A stretch of DNA of 64,000 nucleotides. It comes from Bacillota bacterium (GTDB lineage: Bacteria > Bacillota_I > Bacilli_A > RF39 > UBA660). Of this stretch, positions 33,974 to 42,382 are shown piece after piece (position 1 is the stretch's first letter; the number at the start of each line of letters is the position of its first letter). The notes beneath the pieces are model-generated. The model did not search any database. It was not told the origin of the DNA and was given only the letters and a program-made list of their open reading frames with translations. The DNA is taken from contig SVAP01000002.1 in assembly GCA_015059335.1 (NCBI GenBank), positions 76,170 to 140,169 on the forward strand, given 5' to 3'. The position numbers and the translations under genes are program-made.

Positions 33974-34609
33974 ATGTGCTTTGAATATAATAACAATAAA
34001 TATGAAATAATAATTGAAAAGAAGAAAATTAAAAATATGTATTTAAAAGTTAAGGAAGATTTAAAAATATATATCAGTTGTAATAGATTTGTAACAAGTA
34101 GACAAATTGAAAAACTGATTAATGACAATTATGATGCTATATGTAAAATGATTGATAGGCAAGCTAAAAATAAGATTAAATCTAGTGAATTTTATTATTT
34201 AGGCAAAAGATACGATATAGTATTTAGTGATATATTCAATAGTATTGATGTTAGTGATAATAAAATATATGTAAAAGATAAAAATACATTAGAAAAATGG
34301 TTAAATAATCAAATGAAATTGATATTTAAAGAAGAATTAGATAAATGTATTAATAATTTCCAAGAGAAAATTCCTAAAGTTAATTTAAAAATAAGAAATA
34401 TGAAAACTAGATGGGGAGTTTGTAATAGAAGTAATAATAATGTAACCCTAAATTCAAATTTAATAAGATATGAAATAAATATAATTGATTATGTTATTTA
34501 TCATGAATTATCACACTTTATTCATCCTAATCATTCAACTTCTTTTTGGAAACATGTAGAAAAATATGTTCCAAATTATAAAATTTTAAGAAATAGATTA
34601 AAAAATTAG
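33974..34609 (+). CDS. YgjP-like zinc metallopeptidase (DUF45 type)
   Basis: A 211-residue cytoplasmic protein with the YgjP/DUF45 signature: KTRWGVCNRSNNNVTLNSNLIRY, then YHELSHFIHPNHSTSFW. HELSH is the HExxH zinc site and the third ligand is the His of HPNHS. The N-terminal half is a beta-rich domain of the same family. Substrates are unknown; members sometimes accompany restriction systems, but none is near here. ATG 33974 follows GGTGG (33964-33968); a TATAAT box at 33950 sits just before it. Confidence 0.85.
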   Translation: MCFEYNNNKYEIIIEKKKIKNMYLKVKEDLKIYISCNRFVTSRQIEKLINDNYDAICKMIDRQAKNKIKSSEFYYLGKRYDIVFSDIFNSIDVSDNKIYVKDKNTLEKWLNNQMKLIFKEELDKCINNFQEKIPKVNLKIRNMKTRWGVCNRSNNNVTLNSNLIRYEINIIDYVIYHELSHFIHPNHSTSFWKHVEKYVPNYKILRNRLKN

Positions 34610-34642
34610 ATAAATTAATGTATAATGAAATTGGTGATATAT

Positions 34643-35368
34643 ATGGATTTAGAATCTTTAGAAAATAAGAAAGTTAAAGAATGGACTAAATTACTTAATA
34701 AAAAGTATAGAGATGAGCAAAACAGATTTATAGTAGAAGGTATGAATCTAGTTAATGAGGCATATCAAAATGGATATCTAGAAGAATTAATTATAGAAAA
34801 AGGTAAGGTATTACCTCTTGATGTAACTACTTATTATGTAACACATGAAATAATGAAAAAAATCACATCACTTGATAATCCTCCGACTGTAATTGGAATT
34901 TGTAAAAAAATAGAAGAAAAAGAATTAGGAAATAAAATTTTAGTTTTAGATAATATACAAGATCCAGGTAATCTTGGGACAATAATTAGAAGTGCGTGTG
35001 CATTCAATGTTGATACAATTATATTAAGTGAAAACTCAGTAGATTTATATAATCCTAAAGTAATACGTGCGACACAAGGTATGATATTTAATTTAAATAT
35101 TGTTGAAAAAGATTTATCAAGTTTTATACCCCTTTTAAAGGCGCAAGAATATAAAATATATGGGACAGATGTTAACGGTGGTGTTAATGTTAAAAGTGTT
35201 AAAGAATACGGAAAACACTGTATAATAATGGGTAATGAAGGTAATGGAATAAGTGATAATATTAAAAGATTATGTGATAAATTTATATATATTACAATGA
35301 ACGAAAAATGTGAAAGTCTAAATGTTGGTGTGGCAGCATCTATAATTTTGTATGAAATGGTAAATTAA
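34643..35368 (+). CDS. TrmH/SpoU-family RNA 2'-O-methyltransferase
   Basis: A 241-residue SPOUT methyltransferase that uses S-adenosylmethionine to methylate ribose in rRNA or tRNA. The N-terminal L30e-like substrate-binding domain reads KEWTKLLNKKYRDEQNRFIVEG. The catalytic trefoil-knot domain has DNIQDPGNLGTIIRSACAFNVD, IIMGNEGNGIS and the C-terminal SLNVGVAASIILYE. The target base is not evident from sequence. Start ATG 34643 with GGTGAT; TATAAT (34621-34626) lies six bases before that SD. It abuts rimM by one base, starting a ribosome-related operon. Confidence 0.9.
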   Translation: MDLESLENKKVKEWTKLLNKKYRDEQNRFIVEGMNLVNEAYQNGYLEELIIEKGKVLPLDVTTYYVTHEIMKKITSLDNPPTVIGICKKIEEKELGNKILVLDNIQDPGNLGTIIRSACAFNVDTIILSENSVDLYNPKVIRATQGMIFNLNIVEKDLSSFIPLLKAQEYKIYGTDVNGGVNVKSVKEYGKHCIIMGNEGNGISDNIKRLCDKFIYITMNEKCESLNVGVAASIILYEMVN

Positions 35369-35369
35369 T

Positions 35370-35855
35370 ATGGAATATATTAATATTGGTAAAATAGTTA
35401 CAACACATGGTATAAAAGGTGAATTAAAAATTATTTCTAATTTTGATTATAAAAAGGAAGCTTTTAAAGTTGGAAATAAAGTATATCTTGGAAAAGAAAA
35501 AATAGAAGAAGAAATACAAAGTTATAGAGTACATAAAAATTATGATATGGTTACATTTAAAGGTTATGATAATATTAATCAAGTTTTAAAATATAAAAAT
35601 AATCCAGTTTTTATAAATAAAGAAGATTTAAAAATAGATGGATATTTAGATACTGACTATATAGGTCTAATAGTGTATATGAATGATAAAATGATAGGTA
35701 GAATTAAAAATGTAATTAAAATACCTAATAATTCATTGTTTGAAATAGAAGATAATAAAAAAATATTCTATATTCCAAACAATAAAGATTTAGTTGAAAA
35801 AGTTGATATTGAAAATAAAATAATTGTAATTAAGTATATAGAAGGTTTGATATAA
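35370..35855 (+). CDS. rimM: 16S rRNA processing protein RimM
   Basis: Assembly factor for the head of the 30S subunit. The 161-residue protein has the N-terminal RimM barrel (NIGKIVTTHGIKGELKI) and a PRC-barrel C-terminal domain with DYIGLIVYMNDKMIGRIKNVI and FYIPNNKDLVEKVD. It starts one base after the methyltransferase stop and its own stop overlaps the trmD ATG (TAATG). The order rimM-trmD-rplS is the classical Firmicutes block. rpsP and ffh are not directly upstream, unlike in Bacillus. Confidence 0.93.
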   Translation: MEYINIGKIVTTHGIKGELKIISNFDYKKEAFKVGNKVYLGKEKIEEEIQSYRVHKNYDMVTFKGYDNINQVLKYKNNPVFINKEDLKIDGYLDTDYIGLIVYMNDKMIGRIKNVIKIPNNSLFEIEDNKKIFYIPNNKDLVEKVDIENKIIVIKYIEGLI

Positions 35856-36529
35856 TGAAAATAGATATTCTTACATTGTTTCCAAATATGTTTAATGGTT
35901 TTCTTAGTGAATCTATAATAAAGAGAGCTATAGAAAACGGTAATGTTATAATAAATGTTCATAATATAAGGGATTATACTGTATATAAAAATAACCAAGT
36001 AGACGATACCCCATATGGTGGTGGGGCTGGTATGGTATTAATGTGTGATCCGATTTTTAGAGCAGTTGAGGCATTAAAATCTGATGACTCAAAAGTAATA
36101 ATTATGAGTCCTCAAGGAAAAGTATTTAATCAAAAAACTGCATATAATTTATCTAGAGAAAAACATTTAATTATAATATGTGGACATTATGAAGGATTTG
36201 ATGAAAGAATATTATCAATAGTTGATATGGAAATAAGTATAGGTGATTATATACTTACTGGTGGTGAGATACCAAGTATGGCAATTACTGATGCTGTTGT
36301 AAGGTTAATAGATGGTGTAATTACAAGTGATAGTCACATGAATGATTCATTTAATAATAATTTATTAGATTATCCAACATATACTAAACCAAGAATATAT
36401 AATGATATGGAAGTTCCAGATGTATTACTTAGTGGTCATCATGGTAATATAGAAAAGTGGAGAAAAGAAAAGCAAATAGAAAAAACAAAGAAGAATAGAC
36501 CAGATTTGATGGAGGATTATTATGAATAA
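35855..36529 (+). CDS. trmD: tRNA (guanine-37-N1)-methyltransferase
   Basis: Methylates G37 next to the anticodon to prevent frameshifting. It is a SPOUT enzyme of 224 residues with DILTLFPNMF at the start, DDTPYGGGAGMV, CGHYEGFDERI, SIGDYILTGGEI and the DYPTYTKP segment of the C-terminal domain. It overlaps rimM by one base and the following unknown gene by eight bases, so translation of the three is likely coupled. Confidence 0.96.
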   Translation: MKIDILTLFPNMFNGFLSESIIKRAIENGNVIINVHNIRDYTVYKNNQVDDTPYGGGAGMVLMCDPIFRAVEALKSDDSKVIIMSPQGKVFNQKTAYNLSREKHLIIICGHYEGFDERILSIVDMEISIGDYILTGGEIPSMAITDAVVRLIDGVITSDSHMNDSFNNNLLDYPTYTKPRIYNDMEVPDVLLSGHHGNIEKWRKEKQIEKTKKNRPDLMEDYYE

Positions 36530-36974
36530 AGGATATGTTATTAGCAAAAATACTAAAAATAAAGAAATCGAAATAATTGAATATGAACAACATACTGGAT
36601 TTGATATTAGTCCTAGAAATAAAGTTAAAAAAGGTAATTCTATAGATGTTAGTAAAGTAATATTTATGTCTCCAACATTGATTGAAAAGCTTTTAAAAAA
36701 GAAAATAGATAGGGAATATAAACGTATATTAATATTACTTACAGAAGTAGCTGCAGATGATAGTGATGATACATCAAAGCTTTCTATTGCGCTTAATGAG
36801 GTTGAATTATTTAAAAGTATTATAAGAAAAAAATATTCAAAATTTATGGAAGATAAAAAAACTGCACAATTGCTTAAGCGTTTAGAATTAATGAGTAAAG
36901 AATTGAAACGAAGAATATTTGAAATAGAAGAAGAAAAACAATATAATAATAGTCGTGGTGGAAAAAGTAGATAA
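36522..36974 (+). CDS. Hypothetical basic protein between trmD and rplS
   Basis: I do not recognise this 150-residue protein. It has an N-terminal beta-like part (YVISKNTKNKEIEIIEYEQHTGFDISPRN) and a long basic helical C-terminal part from about residue 45 to 145, with SPTLIEKLLKKKIDREYKRIL and repeated KRLELMSKELKRR stretches that could form a coiled coil or bind RNA. It overlaps trmD by eight bases, so it belongs to the ribosome-maturation operon, and rplS follows from its own promoter. The position suggests a translation-related role, which is inference. Confidence 0.7.
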   Translation: MNKGYVISKNTKNKEIEIIEYEQHTGFDISPRNKVKKGNSIDVSKVIFMSPTLIEKLLKKKIDREYKRILILLTEVAADDSDDTSKLSIALNEVELFKSIIRKKYSKFMEDKKTAQLLKRLELMSKELKRRIFEIEEEKQYNNSRGGKSR

Positions 36975-36980
36975 TTTTTC

Positions 36981-37009
36981 TTGTATTTATTAATTTTATA
37001 TGATATAAT
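36981..37009 (+). promoter_or_regulatory. Promoter of rplS
   Basis: TTGTAT (36981-36986), 17 bases, TATAAT (37004-37009). Confidence 0.65.
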
Positions 37010-37013
37010 TATT

Positions 37014-37084
37014 AGCGTTTATTGGTGTGATCCGCTATTTCCATTAAAATATGATCATTACATATAGAAAAGGAGTGACTAGAA
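37014..37084 (+). promoter_or_regulatory. Possible structured leader of rplS
   Basis: The leader of about 70 bases is unusually long for this genome. AGCG (37014-37017) can pair with CGCT (37032-37035) around a GGTGTGATCC loop, and a second pairing ATATGATC.. with ..ACATAT lies further down. L19 autoregulatory leaders are known in Firmicutes, but I cannot confirm a match to that family. Confidence 0.35.
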
Positions 37085-37423
37085 ATGAATTTAGTAGACA
37101 AAATTACTAAAAAACAAATGAACCCTAATATTCCAGAATTTAGAGTTGGGGACACTGTAAAAGTTGATGTTAAAATTATTGAAGGAAAACGTGAAAGAAT
37201 TCAAGCATTTGAAGGTGTAGTTGTATCACGTAAAGGTGCTGGAATAAGTGAAACATTTACTGTTAGAAAAAAATCAGCTGGTGTTGGTGTTGAAAGAATT
37301 TTCCCAGTACATTCACCAAAGATTGATAAAATTACAGTGGTAAGAAAAGGTAAAGTTAGACGTGCAAAACTTAACTTTATTAAAAACATTGTAGGTACTT
37401 ACAGAATTAAAGAAAGAAGTTAG
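37085..37423 (+). CDS. rplS: 50S ribosomal protein L19
   Basis: The 112-residue L19, located at the 30S-50S interface, has the family motifs [53 protein letters not shown] and [19 protein letters not shown] is the SD. It is separated from the trmD operon by its own promoter and a leader and ends at a perfect terminator before lepB. Confidence 0.98.
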   Translation: MNLVDKITKKQMNPNIPEFRVGDTVKVDVKIIEGKRERIQAFEGVVVSRKGAGISETFTVRKKSAGVGVERIFPVHSPKIDKITVVRKGKVRRAKLNFIKNIVGTYRIKERS

Positions 37424-37426
37424 TTT

Positions 37427-37454
37427 AAATAAGGCAATATATTGCCTTATTTTG
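37427..37454 (+). terminator. Terminator of rplS
   Basis: A perfect 12-bp stem AAATAAGGCAAT (37427-37438) / ATTGCCTTATTT (37441-37452). Confidence 0.88.
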
Positions 37455-37469
37455 CTTTGGAGGGAAAAT

Positions 37470-37976
37470 ATGAAAAAGTTCAAAGAAGTATTACCATATA
37501 TAATTGTTGTATTAGTAGTTATTTTACTTAGACAATTTATAATAACACCTATTCAAGTTGTAGGAACAAGTATGAATCCTAATCTTGTTGATGGTGAACT
37601 AATGTTATTAAATAAGATTACATACAAGTTTAATGATATAGAAAGATTTGATATAGTTGTAGTCGATTATATGGATGAACCTTTAATTAAAAGAGTAATT
37701 GGTTTACCTGGTGAGAAAGTTGAATATAAGGATAATAAACTATATATCAATGATGAATTAGTTGAAGAAAAGTTTGATAAAAATGGTATTACTGATGACT
37801 ATAATATAATTGAATCAGGTCATACAACAATCCCAAATAATATGTATTTTGTTGTTGGCGATAATAGAATAAATTCTGCTGATAGTAGGGTGTTAGGTCT
37901 AATCGATAAGAAAATTATATTAGGTAAAGCAAACTTTGTTATTTTTCCAATTAATAAATTTGGTTTAATAAAATAG
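37470..37976 (+). CDS. lepB: Signal peptidase I
   Basis: Membrane protease that removes signal peptides of secreted proteins, here including the surface proteins at 917, 3104 and 47928. The 168-residue enzyme has one N-terminal helix, the catalytic Ser34 in VVGTSMNP and the catalytic Lys74 in PLIKRVIGLPGE, plus GDNRINSADSR. Start ATG 37470 with GGAGGG (37459-37464). It follows rplS, as in many Firmicutes. Confidence 0.94.
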   Translation: MKKFKEVLPYIIVVLVVILLRQFIITPIQVVGTSMNPNLVDGELMLLNKITYKFNDIERFDIVVVDYMDEPLIKRVIGLPGEKVEYKDNKLYINDELVEEKFDKNGITDDYNIIESGHTTIPNNMYFVVGDNRINSADSRVLGLIDKKIILGKANFVIFPINKFGLIK

Positions 37977-38032
37977 GATATGGAAGTATTCTATTTTATT
38001 TTTTGACAAATATATACATATATGAAAATCAA

Positions 38033-38061
38033 TTGACAAAATATATGTTTTTAAGTATAAT
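38033..38061 (+). promoter_or_regulatory. Consensus promoter of gpsB-rnpB
   Basis: TTGACA (38033-38038), exactly 17 bases, TATAAT (38056-38061), both perfect matches to the vegetative consensus. Another TTGACA lies at 38003-38008. Confidence 0.85.
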
Positions 38062-38086
38062 TATAAATGCAAGGGCTGGTGAGATA

Positions 38087-38419
38087 ATGTATAAGGATAA
38101 GATAATTTTAACTCCTAAAGAAATATTAGAAAAAGAATTTAAAATTGATGCAAGAGGGTATAGAATGCAAGAAGTTGATAAATTTTTAGATCTAATTATT
38201 GGGGATTATAATGAATTTATAAGTACAATTGATCGGCTTGAGGAAGAAAAAGAACAACTTTTGAATGATATTATGCGTCTAAAACAAGAAATTAGAAATG
38301 TAAAAACTAATTTAGAGGTTGTTAAAGGCAAAGGTGAGAGAGAAGTTACTAATGTTGATATTATGCGTAGAATTTCTCAACTTGAAAAATATGTTTATGG
38401 AATCAAAAATGATGAATAA
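38087..38419 (+). CDS. gpsB: Cell-division/wall-synthesis regulator GpsB (DivIVA family)
   Basis: A 110-residue DivIVA-domain protein. The membrane-binding N-terminus reads IILTPKEILEKEFK and is followed by RGYRMQEVDKFLDLII and a coiled coil from about 35 to 75. The C-terminal trimerisation helix DIMRRISQLEKYVYG is present. GpsB coordinates penicillin-binding proteins between side-wall and septum. ATG 38087 with GGTGAG is chosen; the longer frame covers the promoter. The gene lies directly before rnpB as in Bacillus. Confidence 0.92.
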   Translation: MYKDKIILTPKEILEKEFKIDARGYRMQEVDKFLDLIIGDYNEFISTIDRLEEEKEQLLNDIMRLKQEIRNVKTNLEVVKGKGEREVTNVDIMRRISQLEKYVYGIKNDE

Positions 38420-38775
38420 TAATTTTTAGACAAACGCTGCATAAAATATTATGTAGAGGAAAGTCCATGCTCGCACTGACCTGAGATGGCAGTAGTGTTC
38501 GTGTATAGGGAAAAAATAACCTATAGTAGTATATACTAACGGCTTTTCAAAACCTAAGTCCCATGGATATGGTAGAGAAATATAAAAGTGCCATAGTGAC
38601 GATGCTTGATTGAAAAATCGAGAGTGGAACGCGGTAAACCCCACGAGCGAGAAACCCAAATTTTGGTAGGGGAACTCTTTTGAAGGAATTGAACTGATAA
38701 AGGGATTGAGTAATCAATAGATAAATGTTTGTCACCATTTATGGTACAGAACATGGCTTATTAAGATTATTATTC
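38414..38775 (+). ncRNA. rnpB: RNase P RNA, Bacillus type B
   Basis: The catalytic RNA that trims tRNA 5' ends. Conserved blocks are seen in order: GAGGAAAGTCCATGCTCGCAC (38457-38477), TAGTGTTCGTG, AAGTGCC.CAGTGACG, GAGTGGAACGCGGTAAACCCC, CGAGCGAGAAACCCAAATTTTGGTAGGGG and, near the end, ACAGAACATGGCTTA. Most of these match Bacillus subtilis rnpB. The P1 helix is formed by GAATAATAATTTTTA (38414-38428) and TTAAGATTATTATTC (38761-38775), so the 5' end overlaps the last codon and stop of gpsB. A T-rich run follows. The ends are set by P1 pairing and may be off by a few bases. Confidence 0.95.
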
Positions 38776-38803
38776 TTTTTATTTTTTAGATTGAGGTGTC
38801 ATT

Positions 38804-39277
38804 TTGAACGAGATTGGTGAAAAATTAAGAGAGGCTAGAGAAAGTCATGGAGTAAGCATCGAAGAAGCTGCAGAAGACTTGAATATTAGACCAACACAAT
38901 TAAAAAACTTGGAAGATGGAAATATTAAAGAGTTTAAAGATATTTTCTATGTTAAATTCTTTATTAGAGATTATGCGAAATATTTGGGACTTGATGGTGA
39001 GAAAATTCTTGATGATTTTAACGAATTTTTATTTGATTATACATCTAGAATACCTCTTGATAAAATCAAAGAAGCTAGTGAACCTGTTGTTGAAGAACCA
39101 AAGAAAGTTGCATCTCCATATACAAAACCACAAAAAGAAAATTTCTTTATGTCATATAAATTAGTATATATAATTATTGTTATTGTAATAATTATTATTG
39201 GATATTTAGTTGTTTCGAGTATTAAAAATGAAAAAATTGTAGACGGTAATATTGCTTACCAATACATTACTGAGTAG
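38804..39277 (+). CDS. rodZ: RodZ/YmfM-like protein: HTH domain plus membrane helix
   Basis: A 157-residue cell-shape protein. Residues 1-75 are the HTH_25 domain (GEKLREARESHGVSIEEAAEDLNIR..YVKFFIRDYAKYLGLD), which in RodZ contacts MreB. A linker is followed by one membrane helix (about 117-140) and a very short extracellular tail, much shorter than in E. coli. The start is TTG 38804 after GAGGTGTC. The order ymfM-pgsA-recA of Bacillus is kept, but cinA is missing between pgsA and recA. Confidence 0.85.
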   Translation: MNEIGEKLREARESHGVSIEEAAEDLNIRPTQLKNLEDGNIKEFKDIFYVKFFIRDYAKYLGLDGEKILDDFNEFLFDYTSRIPLDKIKEASEPVVEEPKKVASPYTKPQKENFFMSYKLVYIIIVIVIIIIGYLVVSSIKNEKIVDGNIAYQYITE

Positions 39278-39285
39278 GTGTTTAT

Positions 39286-39888
39286 ATGAAAATGAGTTTA
39301 CCAAATAAGTTAACTATTTTTAGAATTATATTGACTTTTGTAATAATAATTATATTGTTATTTCCGTTTTATAATTTAAATATTTATTTTCCTGAGTACA
39401 ATGTTAATGATACTATGAAAATCAACGGTAAATATATAATTTCTGGTATATTATTCATAATTGCATCATTAACTGATTTCTTGGATGGGTACATTGCTAG
39501 AAAATATAATTTAATAACCGATGAAGGTAAATTAATGGATGCCATTGCTGATAAAATTTTAGTTAATTCAGTAATTATAATATTAAGCTCACATGGTTTT
39601 ATTAACCCTATAATACCAGTAGTAGTTATTGTACGTGATGTTATTGTAGATTCTATTAAAATGTTAGCCGCAACAAAAGGAAAAGTAGTTGCAGCAATTA
39701 AAAGTGGTAAATGGAAAACTGCGTGTTTAATGGTTGGTACAGTATTAACATTATTTTATAATTTACCATTCGAACTATGGAATATTCATGTTTCAGATGT
39801 ATTATTAATAATTGCAACTGTACTATCAATAATTTCAGCGATACAATATTTTACATTAAATAAAAACATTATTTTTTCGGATAATTAA
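39286..39888 (+). CDS. pgsA: CDP-diacylglycerol--glycerol-3-phosphate 3-phosphatidyltransferase
   Basis: Makes phosphatidylglycerol phosphate. The 200-residue membrane protein has SLPNKLTIFRI at the start and the CDP-alcohol phosphotransferase motif DFLDGYIARKYNLITDEGKLMDAIADK with all Asp residues in place. About five membrane helices are visible. It starts eight bases after the rodZ stop. A phosphatase of the PAP2 type (31966) could complete the pathway. Confidence 0.93.
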   Translation: MKMSLPNKLTIFRIILTFVIIIILLFPFYNLNIYFPEYNVNDTMKINGKYIISGILFIIASLTDFLDGYIARKYNLITDEGKLMDAIADKILVNSVIIILSSHGFINPIIPVVVIVRDVIVDSIKMLAATKGKVVAAIKSGKWKTACLMVGTVLTLFYNLPFELWNIHVSDVLLIIATVLSIISAIQYFTLNKNIIFSDN

Positions 39889-39910
39889 TATTTGTTTTGA
39901 TAAATATATA

Positions 39911-39946
39911 AATCCCTCTATTTCTGATAGAGAGATTTTTATTTTT
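39911..39946 (+). terminator. Terminator of rodZ-pgsA
   Basis: AATCCCTCTAT (39911-39921) pairs with ATAGAGAGATT (39927-39937) with one mismatch, then a T-rich run. Confidence 0.75.
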
Positions 39947-39972
39947 GGTAAAATTTGTTAGTCTAATTTTCA

Positions 39973-39986
39973 CGAACAAACGTTTG
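39973..39986 (+). promoter_or_regulatory. LexA (SOS) operator of recA
   Basis: CGAACAAACGTTTG matches the Gram-positive SOS box CGAAC-N4-GTTYG. It lies eight bases upstream of the -35 box of recA, the expected place for LexA repression. Confidence 0.85.
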
Positions 39987-39994
39987 AAAAAGTA

Positions 39995-40024
39995 TTGACA
40001 TTTTATTTTGATATGTTTTATAAT
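39995..40024 (+). promoter_or_regulatory. Promoter of recA
   Basis: TTGACA (39995-40000), 18 bases, TATAAT (40019-40024). Confidence 0.8.
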
Positions 40025-40056
40025 GTTATTGTAAGAGAAAGTTAGGAGAAGATGTT

Positions 40057-41091
40057 ATGATAAAACAACAATCAAAAGATAAAACTTTAGATCAAGTTTT
40101 ACAAGATATAGAAAAACAATTTGGTAAAGGTTCTGTAATGAAATTAGGAGAAAATGAACATAGAGAAATAGATGTTTGTTCATCTGGGTCATTATCACTT
40201 GATATAGCACTTGGAGTTGGTGGTTATCCTAAAGGAAGAATTATAGAAATATATGGTCCAGAATCAAGTGGTAAAACAACATTTGCGCTTCATGCAATTG
40301 CAGAAATTCAAAAACAAGGTGGTAGGGCAGCATTTATTGATGCAGAACACGCACTAGACCCTGTATATGCTAAAAATTTAGGAGTTAATATTAATGAATT
40401 ATTATTATCCCAACCAGATACTGGTGAACAAGCATTGGAAATATGTGAAGCATTAGTACGTAGTGAAGCTATAGGTATAATTGTAATAGATTCGGTAGCA
40501 GCATTAGTTCCTCAAGCTGAAATTGAAGGAGAAATGGGTGATTCTCATGTTGGGCTTCAAGCACGCTTAATGAGTCAAGCGTTAAGAAAATTGTCTGGTA
40601 CTATTAATAAAACAAATACAATTGCTATATTTATTAATCAATTAAGAGAAAAAGTTGGTGTTTTATTTGGAAATCCAGAAACTACACCTGGTGGTAGAGC
40701 ACTTAAATTTTATTCTACTATAAGATTAGATGTTAGACGTGCAGAACAAATTAAACAAGGAACAGATGTAATAGGTAATAGAACAAATGTAAAAGTTGTT
40801 AAAAATAAAGTTGCTCCACCATTTAAAATTGCTGAAGTAGAAATTATGTATGGGCAAGGTGTATCAAAAGAAGGAGAATTGGTAGACTTAGCATCAAATA
40901 TAAATGTATTGGAAAAATCAGGTGCATGGTATGCATATAATGGTGAAAAAATAGGTCAAGGTAAGGAAAATGCTAAAGCGTTTTTAAAACAACATCCTGA
41001 TATTATGAAGGAAGTTGAAGATAAAGTTAGAAAACATTACGAAATAGAAATTAAAACAAATAAAAAAGAGAAAAAATCAAAAGAAGATTAA
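40057..41091 (+). CDS. recA: Recombinase RecA
   Basis: Strand-exchange ATPase and LexA co-protease. The 344-residue protein has Walker [10 protein letters not shown] (67-75), DAEHALDP, the Walker B-like [12 protein letters not shown], the L1/L2 DNA loops ([16 protein letters not shown] and [26 protein letters not shown]) and a Lys-rich C-terminus. TTAGGAGAAG is the SD. It is regulated by the SOS box upstream and ends at a terminator that contains its stop codon. Confidence 0.98.
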   Translation: MIKQQSKDKTLDQVLQDIEKQFGKGSVMKLGENEHREIDVCSSGSLSLDIALGVGGYPKGRIIEIYGPESSGKTTFALHAIAEIQKQGGRAAFIDAEHALDPVYAKNLGVNINELLLSQPDTGEQALEICEALVRSEAIGIIVIDSVAALVPQAEIEGEMGDSHVGLQARLMSQALRKLSGTINKTNTIAIFINQLREKVGVLFGNPETTPGGRALKFYSTIRLDVRRAEQIKQGTDVIGNRTNVKVVKNKVAPPFKIAEVEIMYGQGVSKEGELVDLASNINVLEKSGAWYAYNGEKIGQGKENAKAFLKQHPDIMKEVEDKVRKHYEIEIKTNKKEKKSKED

Positions 41092-41118
41092 GTGTTATTG
41101 ACACTTTTTTCTTTTTGT
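41090..41118 (+). terminator. Terminator of recA
   Basis: AAGTGT (41090-41095) pairs with ACACTT (41101-41106), followed by a long T run. Confidence 0.75.
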
Positions 41119-41184
41119 TCAACTGTGTAATATTGAATAGTTTTTGTAAATGTAATATAATAAGTAGTGACTGGAGGAAACAGG

Positions 41185-42321
41185 ATGAATGAATTAGTAA
41201 TTGATCCCAAAGAGGAATTAGTGATGAAACTTCTTCATTACTTTATTACAGAACAAGGATATAATCCAATAGTTTTGCATGGCGCAAAAGACGAAATTTG
41301 GTTAGAAAATTTAGATAATGATTATAAAATAGTTCGTATTGTATCGAATTATATACATAATATGGAACAATTTGATTATGATACATTCAAAACAAAACAA
41401 ATTTTAAAGCAAATAAAAAAGAAAACTTTTACATTTAATGTTAATACATTAAGTATTTATACTGATATTGGTGATAATGTAAAACTTTCTCCTATAGATA
41501 ACATAGATTGTATTTATATTAAAGATATAGAGGATATAGACAAATATGATATATTAAAAAATAATTTTCCTGACTTAAAAAATGATTTAAATATGAAAGA
41601 AAAAGGAATTGAATTATTTACAAAATTGACTGGCGATATTAACAATACAAATGAGAAAAAAGCAGAAAAGGTAAAAAATATTTTTGAAATAAAGAAACCA
41701 ATAGTTACATATATCCTGTTAGGGATAAATATATTAATATATATTTTAATGACAATATTTGGTCATGATAATTTTATTTTATTATTTGGGTTACACAGGG
41801 AAGCAGTATTGGCCGGTCAATATTATAGATTATTTACTTGCATGTTTTTACACGCTAACTTAATTCACTTAATTTTTAATATGTATGCATTAAATATAAT
41901 TGGTAGTCAAATAGAAAATTTCTTTGGTAAAACTAAATATTTATTTACTTATATTTTTAGTGGTTTAATTGCTGGATTAATGTCTATGATTTTTACAAGA
42001 TCGTGGAGTGTAGGAGCTTCTGGAGCGATATTTGGTTTATTAGGTGCTTTACTATATTTCGGATATCATTATAGAATGTATTTAGGTACTGTTATTAAGT
42101 CGCAAATATTACCAATAATTATCGCGAATCTAGCATTTGGATTTTTAACTACTGGTATTGATAATGCTGCACATATTGGTGGATTAATTGGTGGAATTAT
42201 TGGAGCTATGATGTGTGGTGTAAAGGAAAAATCAGATACCAGCGATAAAATAAATGGAATTGTAATAGGACTTATATTCACTTTGTTTTTAATTTATATT
42301 GCATTTATATACATTAAATAA
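41185..42321 (+). CDS. Rhomboid intramembrane serine protease (GluP-like)
   Basis: A 378-residue protein with a soluble N-terminal domain of about 165 residues like that of Bacillus GluP/YqgP, then six to seven membrane helices. The rhomboid core is complete: HANLIHLIFNMYAL, the catalytic Ser in VGASGAIFGLLGAL and the catalytic His in AAHIGGLIGG. Rhomboids cut substrates within the membrane. The start is ATG 41185, seven bases after GGAGG, rather than GTG 41167. It is monocistronic. Confidence 0.92.
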   Translation: MNELVIDPKEELVMKLLHYFITEQGYNPIVLHGAKDEIWLENLDNDYKIVRIVSNYIHNMEQFDYDTFKTKQILKQIKKKTFTFNVNTLSIYTDIGDNVKLSPIDNIDCIYIKDIEDIDKYDILKNNFPDLKNDLNMKEKGIELFTKLTGDINNTNEKKAEKVKNIFEIKKPIVTYILLGINILIYILMTIFGHDNFILLFGLHREAVLAGQYYRLFTCMFLHANLIHLIFNMYALNIIGSQIENFFGKTKYLFTYIFSGLIAGLMSMIFTRSWSVGASGAIFGLLGALLYFGYHYRMYLGTVIKSQILPIIIANLAFGFLTTGIDNAAHIGGLIGGIIGAMMCGVKEKSDTSDKINGIVIGLIFTLFLIYIAFIYIK

Positions 42322-42356
42322 AACATAAATAATACTTTATTTATGTTTTTTTATTT
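42320..42356 (+). terminator. Terminator of the rhomboid gene
   Basis: AAAACATAAATAA (42320-42332) pairs with TTATTTATGTTTT (42337-42349), then T residues. Confidence 0.8.
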
Positions 42357-42358
42357 GA

Positions 42359-42376
42359 TATAATTAGAATAGGTGA
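42359..42376 (+). promoter_or_regulatory. Fused -10 box and SD of lspA
   Basis: TATAAT (42359-42364), six bases, AGGTGA (42371-42376), six bases, ATG 42383. Confidence 0.6.
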
Positions 42377-42382
42377 GTGTTT

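Noticed and set aside
38426-38754. Three overlapping reverse-strand ORFs of 63-77 codons
   Set aside because: They lie fully inside the RNase P RNA gene and have no SD; the conserved RNA blocks explain the sequence.
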